Assembly (NCBI GenBank): GCA_039809105.1
Contig: JBDHUJ010000031.1
Location: 1 to 17,167 of the forward strand
Length of the DNA: 17,167 bases
Reading direction: 5' to 3'
Source of the DNA: JBDHUJ01 sp039809105
Lineage (GTDB): Bacteria; Patescibacteriota; Saccharimonadia; Saccharimonadales; UBA4665
Positions 1 through 5,804 of this stretch are shown piece after piece. The first letter of the stretch is position 1; every line of letters starts with the position of its first letter. A program made the position numbers and the translations under genes. Below the pieces are notes generated by a model that was given only the letters and a program-made list of their open reading frames with translations, did no database searches and had not been told where the DNA came from.

Positions 1-65
1 AAGTGTTGGGCGAGCGGTTGGTGAGGCATATGTGTTCCTTGTTTGTGTTACAGCTCCTAGCATAG
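1..65 (+). other. possible 3' end of a gene starting outside the window
   Basis: A + strand terminator at 75-102 implies that a + strand gene ends just before it. Frame 3 is open from the window edge to a TAG at 63-65, ten bases before the hairpin. Frame 1 stops at 22-24. Neither tail is recognisable, so the frame is a guess. The rest of 1-188 holds the terminator, a small GGGTC/GACCC hairpin (126-140) and the leader of the next gene. Confidence 0.2.
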
Positions 66-74
66 CGGAAAAAG

Positions 75-102
75 AAAAGGGCTTCCTGGCGGAAGCCCTT
101 TT
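75..102 (+). terminator. intrinsic terminator, probably bidirectional
   Basis: A perfect 12-bp stem (75-86 with 91-102) closes a TGGC loop, and its 3' arm ends in TTTT. On the minus strand the tail is also T-rich. It would end the transcript entering from the left and insulate the transporter gene at 189. Confidence 0.8.
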
Positions 103-188
103 CATATGCGATTGCCCTGGGAATAGGGTCAGAACGACCCACAATCTCTTCTTTATACCTATAAAAACTAACAAAAGGAAATATACCT

Positions 189-1058
189 ATGTGGTATTTA
201 TTGGCGCTTGCGAGCGCCGTGTTTGCCAGCATTCGCCGCGCGAACGAAAAACAACTCAGCCAAGAGCTGAACCATTTTACTATCGGCTGGGTAGTCCAGC
301 TCCTATCGCTCCCAGTGCTCGTTATAGCAACGGTGCTATGGAGTAAACTCTACAACCCCCTCTACCTTGGAGTAGCCTTTTGGCTGCCCATGACACTGCT
401 ATGGGTCGGGTTCTACCCGCTGAACCAATACCTGTACCTTACCGCGGTAAAGCACGGTGAACTTTCAAAAATCTTACCGCTGCAGAGCCTCGGGCCGGTT
501 ATAGCCCTGCTGCTCGGTTTGTGCATAGGGCAAGTTCCGTCGTATGGCGCGGTGGTTTCTATACTGACCATTGTGGCGGGCATTTACGCGCTAAATATGC
601 GGGGGCGTACGTTTCATAACCCGCTCCACATGTTCAGCCGAGACAAACCGAACTTATTTTCGCTCGGTAGCATATGCCTAGTCGCCCTGGCCGGAGTGCT
701 CGATAGCATAGCCATCCGTGCCTCAGGGCCACTGTACTTCAGCCTCGTTAGCACGGTGGGGGCGGTAATAGTACTGTATGCCATGACGCATGCCCGGCGT
801 GTGCCAAGCGGTAGCATCACCCGAAGACACCTACCGTCACTCGTGGGCATCGGAACATTGTTTGCGCTTACGTACATTGCCTACACTCTGGCACTCAGCA
901 GTGGGCCGCTCGCCTACGTCAATGCGATTCGAGGCGGTGCAGGTGTGTTGGTCGGAAGTGTTATGGGTTTCGTGTTCCTGAAAGAATGCGTCACCCCCAA
1001 CAAGCTTGCCGGTTTAGCATTGGTCATTGCCGGTTCTGCGCTACTGGCATTGTTCTAG
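189..1058 (+). CDS. EamA/DMT-superfamily transporter
   Basis: The predicted product is a 289-residue polytopic inner-membrane protein with about nine to ten hydrophobic segments. Its length and two-fold repeated layout are typical of the drug/metabolite transporter (EamA) superfamily. The end of the second half has a characteristic pattern: a YVNAIRGG-like loop, a Gly-rich helix, a FLKE motif near residue 265, then a final helix of the form AGLALVIAGSALL. The ATG is preceded by AAAGGA about nine bases upstream, and the first codons already form a membrane helix, so this start is well supported. The substrate cannot be read from the sequence; family members export metabolites, amino acids or drugs, or carry nucleotide sugars. 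It appears to be transcribed alone after the terminator at 75-102. A promoter for the next small gene overlaps its last codons. Confidence 0.85.
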   Translation: MWYLLALASAVFASIRRANEKQLSQELNHFTIGWVVQLLSLPVLVIATVLWSKLYNPLYLGVAFWLPMTLLWVGFYPLNQYLYLTAVKHGELSKILPLQSLGPVIALLLGLCIGQVPSYGAVVSILTIVAGIYALNMRGRTFHNPLHMFSRDKPNLFSLGSICLVALAGVLDSIAIRASGPLYFSLVSTVGAVIVLYAMTHARRVPSGSITRRHLPSLVGIGTLFALTYIAYTLALSSGPLAYVNAIRGGAGVLVGSVMGFVFLKECVTPNKLAGLALVIAGSALLALF

Positions 1059-1072
1059 TAGAGTAGTATACT
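1044..1072 (+). promoter_or_regulatory. candidate promoter for the small ORF at 1079
   Basis: CTGGCA (1044-1049), a 17-base spacer and TATACT (1067-1072) make a reasonable sigma70-like promoter. It begins inside the end of the transporter gene. The -10 lies only six bases before the ATG at 1079, so the mRNA would start at or next to the start codon. Confidence 0.45.
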
Positions 1073-1078
1073 AAAGGT

Positions 1079-1213
1079 ATGCAACGTGCTAAATCGCCTC
1101 GCACCCAGACATCAACTGTCGTCGTTGGGTTACTGCTCGCCGTGGCCGCAGCCGCACTGTTCACTTATTCGCTAAATTTACCCCTTAGTCCGGATGCCTT
1201 TCGGAGGTTGTGA
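1079..1213 (+). CDS. small single-helix membrane protein, unknown function
   Basis: A 44-residue ORF. It has a basic N-terminus (Arg3, Lys5, Arg8), one strong hydrophobic helix rich in Val, Leu and Ala at about residues 14-30, and a short polar tail ending FRRL. The positive-inside charge and clean helix look like a real small membrane protein, but no family is recognised. AAAGG sits too close to the ATG to act as a normal ribosome-binding site, and the TATACT six bases upstream suggests a leaderless message. The stop lies in TGATG, so another ORF begins on its last base. It could also be non-coding. Confidence 0.45.
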   Translation: MQRAKSPRTQTSTVVVGLLLAVAAAALFTYSLNLPLSPDAFRRL

Positions 1214-1323
1214 TGAAATTCACTTGCAAAATATCATGCATGCTATATATTTACTCTTTTAATGGAGGTGTAGTATGGCATATGGAGAAATACCAAGAAC
1301 TATCAAATTCGACCCTCTGGTAG
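1213..1323 (+). CDS. doubtful 36-residue ORF overlapping its neighbours
   Basis: This ORF starts on the last base of the preceding stop (TGATG) and has a good GGAGG five bases upstream (1203-1207). It runs through the predicted promoter (1224-1251) and the ribosome-binding site of the gene at 1275, and overlaps that gene in another frame. The composition (several Cys, Tyr and Trp, no clear helix) is not protein-like. The GGAGG is the only real support. Confidence 0.15.
   Translation: MKFTCKISCMLYIYSFNGGVVWHMEKYQELSNSTLW
1224..1251 (+). promoter_or_regulatory. promoter for the small gene at 1275
   Basis: TTGCAA (1224-1229), 16 bases, TATATT (1246-1251). TGC just before the TATATA at 1244-1249 gives an alternative extended -10. 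Transcription would start near 1258, leaving a short leader that carries GGAGG (1264-1268). Confidence 0.5.
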
Positions 1324-1448
1324 AAGAGTCAGATACCGTGTTCCAAGGCCCGCCATACACAATCGGTTTCGACCCAACGAACGGCGGAGTACACAACCTA
1401 GGTCCGCAAGAAACACCTGACCCGCAAGTAGAATCGGACGCCAGCTAA
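1275..1448 (+). CDS. small acidic hypothetical protein
   Basis: A 57-residue soluble, acidic, Pro/Gly-rich protein without a membrane helix or signal peptide. The start is supported by GGAGG seven bases upstream of the ATG and by a good promoter at 1224-1251. Two FDP motifs (residues 12-14 and 32-34) suggest a loose internal repeat. The C-terminus is Glu/Asp/Pro-rich and looks disordered. No family is recognised. It converges on the minus-strand gene at 1445-1699 and their stop codons overlap, an arrangement expected for two real genes packed tightly. Confidence 0.55.
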   Translation: MAYGEIPRTIKFDPLVEESDTVFQGPPYTIGFDPTNGGVHNLGPQETPDPQVESDAS

Positions 1449-1699
1449 ACAGTTTCGCGGGCGAGTTTGCGGGCGGAGAGCGCCATACCGGTCGCAACCG
1501 CCGCGAGGTATAGCAAACCGCTTACACAAGAGCTGAGCAGCGGGGAGTGAGTACTGACGACCAGGTAAGTTCCACTGGCAAGCGTGGCCGCGACCAAACC
1601 ATACGAGACCCGCAACTTCGTACGCGATGGCCGGAAGTACAGGTAAGTCGTGTAACCGATGCTGGCAAGCGCGATGACGATGTGCGTAACTAAAATCAT
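1445..1699 (-). CDS. small polytopic membrane protein, unknown function
   Basis: An 84-residue hydrophobic protein with three likely membrane segments (about residues 2-22, 31-48 and 56-75) separated by short basic loops (FRPSRTK near 22-28; ARKLARE at the end). It has no recognisable catalytic motif. A minus-strand TATACT lies seven bases before the ATG, followed by GGTAAGT, an arrangement seen before several other genes here. Its terminal TAG (1445-1447) interlocks with the TAA of the convergent gene. It is probably a lineage-restricted conserved membrane protein; function unknown. Confidence 0.65.
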   Translation of the reverse strand: MILVTHIVIALASIGYTTYLYFRPSRTKLRVSYGLVAATLASGTYLVVSTHSPLLSSCVSGLLYLAAVATGMALSARKLARETV

Positions 1700-1706
1700 A
1701 CTTACC

Positions 1707-1712
1707 AGTATA
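1707..1712 (-). promoter_or_regulatory. -10-like TATACT seven bases before the start codon at 1699
   Basis: TATACT on the minus strand is followed by GGTAAGT and ATG. No convincing -35 is visible. If used, it gives a transcript beginning at or within a few bases of the start codon. Confidence 0.4.
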
Positions 1713-1782
1713 TCGCTAATGCTCCAAATTTACACACTTGATACTTGACGCCTGAGACTTGTTCTTTGTGGCGAATATCACC

Positions 1783-1811
1783 TTTACGCCTACACGTCAT
1801 ACCGCTACAAT
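1783..1811 (+). promoter_or_regulatory. promoter for the glycoside hydrolase gene
   Basis: TTTACG (1783-1788), a 17-base spacer and TACAAT (1806-1811). It would give a leader of about 90 bases before the GTG at 1908, unlike the near-leaderless arrangement of other genes in the window. Confidence 0.45.
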
Positions 1812-1907
1812 AAACAGGTAGACACGCCAGCTTCCTCTGGCATTCTACGCCAGGGTAAGTCACTCAAAACCACTGCATGACGGCAGAATAGTATACAGGG
1901 AGAACTA

Positions 1908-3428
1908 GTGCAGCAGAGATTACGCATACTGGCGGAACGCAGCAAGACAATCGTGCGACAGCGGTGGGGTATAGCCCTCGCCGTACTGGTAGTCGCCGCC
2001 GTCGGCACACTATTGCTGCAGAATAGCCGGGCGGCCACGCCGACCGCAGCATATGAAGCAGAAGACGGCGCCGTGAGTGGCGCCAGTCAGGTCACCGACG
2101 CCGGTGCTTCCGGTGGCAAAGCAATTGCGTTCGGTGTAACCAACAACTTACCACCGCCTGGCGGCACCGCGCTGACGGTCGATTTTCGCACCAAAAGCTA
2201 CGCGCTCGATATCTATTCAGTCGGTGGCACCATCTCGACATATAGCGGCGGCGGACAGGCAAATATAAACAAATCCGCCACTTGGAAATCGAACCTACAG
2301 GCGCTCGGGCCACTAGCCTGGCGCATTCCGCTGCGCTATAACGGCGGCAATCCGGGGTCCTCAGCCGGGGGCGCGCAAAGTTCGGGTGATGCACAGACGT
2401 ACATCCAGAACATAAAGGCTATCGGTGGAGAACCAGTCATCGTGGTCGGTGGCGACACTTCCGACAATAATTTCACGGCGAGCGATGCCGCGGGTCTGGT
2501 GCACTACTTCAACGACAACGGCGGCCAGCACGGCGGGCCGGTCCAGCAATGGGTTATCGGCAACGAATACACCAACGGCGGCAACGACCCCATCGGCTAC
2601 CAATCCCACTTGAACGGCTGGGCTGCAGCTATGAAGGCTGCCGACCCAACCATCAAACTCTCCGCCCCGGCCGCGCCCGACATGAAATACGCCGACGGAC
2701 CCATCAGCCAGTCGGTCGCCAACGCAGCGCAGTATTTGGACTACCTGAGCTATCACGCCTACCAAGGCCGCAGCGCTGGGCTGGGTGCGACGGGCGATTA
2801 TAAAACTTACGCCGACCAGTATCGCAACACCTACGCCACCAGCGCGAACTTTGGCAGCCGGGCCGGGCAAATCCGCTCCTCGCTGGAGGAGTTCAACTGG
2901 GCGCCGTATTACAGCGGCGACACCGAATTCTACGACTGGCAGAACACCGTATTTACGGCCAGCGTTGTCGGCAATTCGTTAAGCGGCGGCGCCCGTGCCT
3001 TCCACTACTCCGACAGCAACGGACCGCTCGGGCTCATGAACGACGGCTCCGGCCAGAATGGACAAGTCGGCAGTCTGTACACCAAGTTCCCCGCGTACTA
3101 TGGACTTGGCATGTGGACCGGGATGAATGGGCAATTCCGCCGGTTCGGCAACAATCTCGTCACCGCCAGTTCTACCGTTTCAAATGTCGAAGTCTATGCG
3201 ACCGATAACGGCAAAATCATCGCTATAAACAAGGATGCCACGACCGACCGCACCATTACACTCGGACTCGGCGGCCAGCCTGCGTCCGGTTCGTACACCG
3301 TCTGGCAAACTAGCAAAGCTTCGGCGCTCAACGCACCCGCCAAAATCACGAATGCCGCCAGCTATTCCGGCCAGACCATCTCCCTCACACTTCCCACCGG
3401 TACTGTCTCCAGTATCGACGTCAATTAA
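1908..3428 (+). CDS. secreted/anchored clan-A-like glycoside hydrolase
   Basis: A 506-residue extracytoplasmic protein that probably cuts or remodels a polysaccharide. A basic N-terminus (to about 19) and one hydrophobic segment (about 21-37) form a signal peptide or anchor. A short module at about 45-77 has the AYEAEDG start and a D-x-GASGGKA motif, as in CBM6/CBM35-type or related sugar-binding sandwich domains, but is much shorter than those. A TIM-barrel-like region (about 88-405) has WVIGNE (Glu220, likely acid/base) and LEEFNW (Glu327 or Glu328, likely nucleophile), as in clan GH-A families such as GH39, GH30 or GH51. The end (about 412-506) looks like a beta-sandwich. The GTG start has AGGGAG five bases upstream. 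The exact family and substrate are not determined. It converges with cyoE. Confidence 0.7.
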   Translation: MQQRLRILAERSKTIVRQRWGIALAVLVVAAVGTLLLQNSRAATPTAAYEAEDGAVSGASQVTDAGASGGKAIAFGVTNNLPPPGGTALTVDFRTKSYALDIYSVGGTISTYSGGGQANINKSATWKSNLQALGPLAWRIPLRYNGGNPGSSAGGAQSSGDAQTYIQNIKAIGGEPVIVVGGDTSDNNFTASDAAGLVHYFNDNGGQHGGPVQQWVIGNEYTNGGNDPIGYQSHLNGWAAAMKAADPTIKLSAPAAPDMKYADGPISQSVANAAQYLDYLSYHAYQGRSAGLGATGDYKTYADQYRNTYATSANFGSRAGQIRSSLEEFNWAPYYSGDTEFYDWQNTVFTASVVGNSLSGGARAFHYSDSNGPLGLMNDGSGQNGQVGSLYTKFPAYYGLGMWTGMNGQFRRFGNNLVTASSTVSNVEVYATDNGKIIAINKDATTDRTITLGLGGQPASGSYTVWQTSKASALNAPAKITNAASYSGQTISLTLPTGTVSSIDVN

Positions 3429-3508
3429 AGAACGACGAACGGTGAAAGGAGAATGGAGAGTCTAGCTGCAGCAAATGCTCCGCATCTTCGTTCTACTTTC
3501 GTCGTTCT
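3429..3508. repeat. degenerate-heptad inverted repeat filling a convergent gap
   Basis: AGAACGACGAA at 3429-3439 is perfectly inverted at 3498-3508. The similarity continues inward with small gaps for about 30 bases per arm, leaving a loop of about 20 bases. The element begins on the base after the hydrolase stop and ends two bases before the cyoE stop. It may act as a bidirectional terminator or 3'-end stabiliser, though the T-tract is weak. Confidence 0.65.
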
Positions 3509-3510
3509 AT

Positions 3511-4410
3511 TTATGGGAGCAGCGGGCCGAGAGGAAGGGCGGTGGAGAGGGCAAGGAGGACTATGAGCGAGAAGTGGAACATTTTGCGGGCCCAGGCATC
3601 GCTTTCCGGACCTTCCGGTACTTTGAATGCACCAAGACCAATCTTGAGCCACCAAAGTCCGAGTAGTAGCATTGCTACAAAATAAACCCAACCGGTGTAC
3701 CCAAATGGCGTCAGTAGCACGGTCGAGATAACGTACAGAATGGTGTATATGAATATCTGTACCTTGGTATTGGCAACGCCCTTTACGACCGTCATCACAG
3801 GCACACCAGCTTTGGCGTATTCTTTCCGCCGATAAATTGCAATCGAGTAGAATTCGGGGAACTGCCAGAAAAACAACATCAGGAACACGAGCACTGCCGC
3901 GGCGTCGATACGGCCGGAAACGGCGCAGTATCCGGCCAGTATCGGCATTGCGCCCGATATGCTACCGACCAAAGTGCCGTGAATCGAACGGCGCTTGCTG
4001 AGCGCGCCATACAACCAAACGTAGGTTACGAAGCCGACAATGCCGATGGTCGTTACAAGCCAATTCGACCATACCGCCAAAACCGCAACGCCGAGCACAA
4101 GTAGCGTACACGCGAATATCGTCGCGCCGCGCACCGACACCGCACCGCTTGCCACACCTCGCGTTTTCGTCCGGGCCATCACTTTGTCTATGTCGCGGTC
4201 AAACACATTATTCAACGCACACGCCGCTGCAATCACCAGCGTCATCCCGCCGATAGTCGCCAGGAACAGTATGGAGTCGAATTTCCGGAAGTATGTCACG
4301 CCGAACAGGAACCCCGAAACGCCCGTTATAACATTCCCGGACAGCACCCCAGGCTTCGTCAGCTGGTAGTACAACCGAAAAGTACTGGTCTTGGTTTCGC
4401 GCTCTGTCAT
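3511..4410 (-). CDS. cyoE: haem O synthase (protohaem IX farnesyltransferase)
   Basis: This gene makes haem O by adding a farnesyl group to haem B, for the oxidase encoded upstream. It is a polytopic UbiA-superfamily membrane protein of 299 residues, the usual length. The prenyl-diphosphate/Mg site NNVFDRDID (67-75) with MARTKTR just after is diagnostic. A conserved KRRSIHGT loop (139-146) and an EYAKAGVPVM loop (197-206) follow. The motif usually written WQ-x-PHF reads WQFPEF here, with Glu186 in place of His. An in-frame TTG at 4443 would add 11 residues, but that stretch lies in a repeat, so ATG 4410, just before the conserved YYQLTKPGV, is chosen. There is no clear Shine-Dalgarno sequence. 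It is the last gene of the cyo operon. Confidence 0.92.
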   Translation of the reverse strand: MTERETKTSTFRLYYQLTKPGVLSGNVITGVSGFLFGVTYFRKFDSILFLATIGGMTLVIAAACALNNVFDRDIDKVMARTKTRGVASGAVSVRGATIFACTLLVLGVAVLAVWSNWLVTTIGIVGFVTYVWLYGALSKRRSIHGTLVGSISGAMPILAGYCAVSGRIDAAAVLVFLMLFFWQFPEFYSIAIYRRKEYAKAGVPVMTVVKGVANTKVQIFIYTILYVISTVLLTPFGYTGWVYFVAMLLLGLWWLKIGLGAFKVPEGPESDAWARKMFHFSLIVLLALSTALPLGPLLP

Positions 4411-4440
4411 TGTTAAACCACAGAACCAATTAGCGAATGA

Positions 4441-4556
4441 CAAAGGGCGAAGGGCGATGCATGAGCGATTAGCGAAGGGCGATTGAGCTGCACTGCATGG
4501 CTAATGGATACTGGATAATGCATCGCTAATCGTTCATTGCTAATTGCAAATTGAGC
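4441..4556. repeat. degenerate-heptad inverted repeat between cyoD and cyoE
   Basis: ATGAGCGATTAGCGA (4461-4475) pairs with its inverted copy at 4523-4537 (14 of 15 bases). The flanks are built from short variants such as AGGGCGA, GCGATTAG and TAATTGC on the two arms. It fills the 153-base gap between the cyoD stop and the cyoE start. Confidence 0.6.
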
Positions 4557-4563
4557 GCCAGCG

Positions 4564-4923
4564 TTAGATGCCTTCGTTTTCATTCAGGTACTTATTCTGC
4601 TGCGAAGGAGTCATGTGCTGCATGTTGTAGTTCAAGTTATCCATAATCCACAAACTGCCGAAGACCAAAATCCCGACGATAATCACCGTAAAAATAAGCG
4701 TCCCTAAACGCCACCGCGGTTTTTCTTCCTGGCTTAAGTGCAGGAAAAACAGCATCTGCACCCCAAACTGTACGAGCGCTAATGTAACGATAAAGAATAC
4801 GATTCCTCGCTTCGAAAACCACTCATTCACGACTGCGAAATATGCCAGCAGGGTCAGGACCACCGACAGCACAAAGCCAACGATGTAGTTAGTTGGGTTA
4901 GTGTGCGTTTCGTGCTCTTTCAT
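4564..4923 (-). CDS. cyoD: cytochrome bo3 quinol oxidase subunit IV
   Basis: This is the small accessory subunit that supports assembly of the CuB/haem centre of the quinol oxidase. The 119-residue protein has a hydrophilic His/Thr-rich N-terminus, three membrane helices (about 13-32, 40-62 and 73-94), the LFFLHL segment between helices 2 and 3, and the WIMDNLNYNM signature after the last helix, all as in proteobacterial CyoD. The start is supported by GGGGGTGAGG just before the ATG. The C-terminal extension of about 20 residues (QHMTPSQQNKYLNENEGI) is somewhat longer than in E. coli. It lies between cyoC and cyoE with repeat elements on both sides. Confidence 0.93.
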   Translation of the reverse strand: MKEHETHTNPTNYIVGFVLSVVLTLLAYFAVVNEWFSKRGIVFFIVTLALVQFGVQMLFFLHLSQEEKPRWRLGTLIFTVIIVGILVFGSLWIMDNLNYNMQHMTPSQQNKYLNENEGI

Positions 4924-4940
4924 GCCTCACCCCCTTTCTC

Positions 4941-5024
4941 GTCATCCTGAACTTGTTTCAGGATCCATGCGACACCTCGGGCGTTTGAATGCAAGTATGG
5001 ATTCCGGATCGAGTCCGGAATGAC
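4941..5024. repeat. GTCAT...ATGAC inverted repeat between cyoC and cyoD
   Basis: Two 28-base arms, 4941-4968 (GTCATCCTGAACTTG...) and 4997-5024 (...GAGTCCGGAATGAC), are inverted copies matching at 20 of 28 positions, with all differences being transitions. Both ends are GTCAT/ATGAC, as in the elements at 7785-7863 and 16927-17014. It ends outside the cyoD ribosome-binding site. Confidence 0.75.
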
Positions 5025-5056
5025 AACGAGGGAGGTCTGTGAAAATTTCATGCGAA

Positions 5057-5656
5057 TCATGTGCCCAAACTCCCAAACAAATAAACGATGGTGAAGATAA
5101 AAATCCAGACAATGTCGAGGAAGTGCCAGAATAAGCTGAGTAGACCAAGCCCGCTCGAGAGCTTCGGTGTGACGCCATGCTTCCAGATTTGCCAGAGCAT
5201 CACGCCCATCCAGACCAAGCCGAAGGTTATGTGCAACCCGTGTGTACCAACCAATGTAAAGTAGGCACTCAGGAAGCCGCTGTTCCGGAAACTGTTTCCC
5301 TCGGCGATGAGCTTGTGGAATTCGGAAACTTCCAGGCCGAGGAAGAGTAAGCCGAGCAAGAATGTTACCGCAAACCAGAACAGCACACCGGTTTTATCAC
5401 GCCGCCGTGCAGCTAATATGCCCAATCCGGCGCTGAAACTGCTCGTCAGCAATACCATAGTTTCGAATAGTACGTACGGTAGCTCGAACAGTTCTTTGCC
5501 GCTCGCGTCCCCGTTCGTCGCATTGTGTAGCACGGCGTACGTCGCAAACAGGGCAGCGAACAATACACAGTCGGTCATCAGGTACACCCAGAACCCCACC
5601 GATTTCACCTCGCGTGCTTCCGCTTGGTGCTCGGCCAATGCTGCTCCCTGGCTCAT
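5057..5656 (-). CDS. cyoC: cytochrome bo3 quinol oxidase subunit III
   Basis: Subunit III of the haem-copper oxidase stabilises the core and the proton-uptake pathway. The 199 residues form five membrane helices, the layout of quinol-oxidase subunit III rather than the seven-helix mitochondrial type. Family motifs include the GFWVYLMTDC opening (21-30), FETMVLLTSSFSAG in helix 2, LGLEVSEFHKL (the conserved Glu-containing segment), GTHGLHITFGL, and FWHFLDIVWIFIFTIVYL at the end. TTGGAG seven bases before the ATG supports the start. It follows cyoB after a 148-base gap holding a long inverted repeat and precedes cyoD. Confidence 0.95.
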   Translation of the reverse strand: MSQGAALAEHQAEAREVKSVGFWVYLMTDCVLFAALFATYAVLHNATNGDASGKELFELPYVLFETMVLLTSSFSAGLGILAARRRDKTGVLFWFAVTFLLGLLFLGLEVSEFHKLIAEGNSFRNSGFLSAYFTLVGTHGLHITFGLVWMGVMLWQIWKHGVTPKLSSGLGLLSLFWHFLDIVWIFIFTIVYLFGSLGT

Positions 5657-5678
5657 GGCATAACTCCAAAAATCCTTA

Positions 5679-5786
5679 ACCTTTCACCGTTTACCATTTT
5701 CCATACGTTCACCGTTTTCCGTTTACCGTGAAGAACGCCCGCACGGTGAATGGTAAAAGGATAACTCACGGTAAACGGTGAAAGGT
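5679..5786. repeat. heptad quasi-palindrome between cyoB and cyoC
   Basis: ACCTTTCACCGTTTACC (5679-5695) is perfectly inverted at 5770-5786 (17 bp). Inside, a second stem pairs CCGTTTACCGTG with CACGGTGAATGG (10 of 12). The element is built from variants of the heptads GGTAAAC and GGTGAAA. The cyoC ribosome-binding site (about 5664-5670) lies just outside. Confidence 0.8.
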
Positions 5787-5804
5787 ACATGGTGAATGAA
5801 TTGC

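Noticed and set aside
1067..1085. GTATAC-TAAAG-GTATGC hairpin as a third copy of the CTAAAGG-loop structure
   Set aside because: It resembles the tip of the hairpin at 9634-9652, but it is only six base pairs and overlaps the -10 and start codon of the small ORF, so chance is the simpler explanation.
4411..4443. Upstream TTG start for cyoE
   Set aside because: It adds 11 residues from a repeat element. The ATG at 4410 gives the usual family N-terminus.
3429..5786. Insertion sequences or MITEs at the cyo gaps
   Set aside because: No transposase and no clear flanking target duplications. The heptad elements differ in sequence, which is unlike transposon copies.
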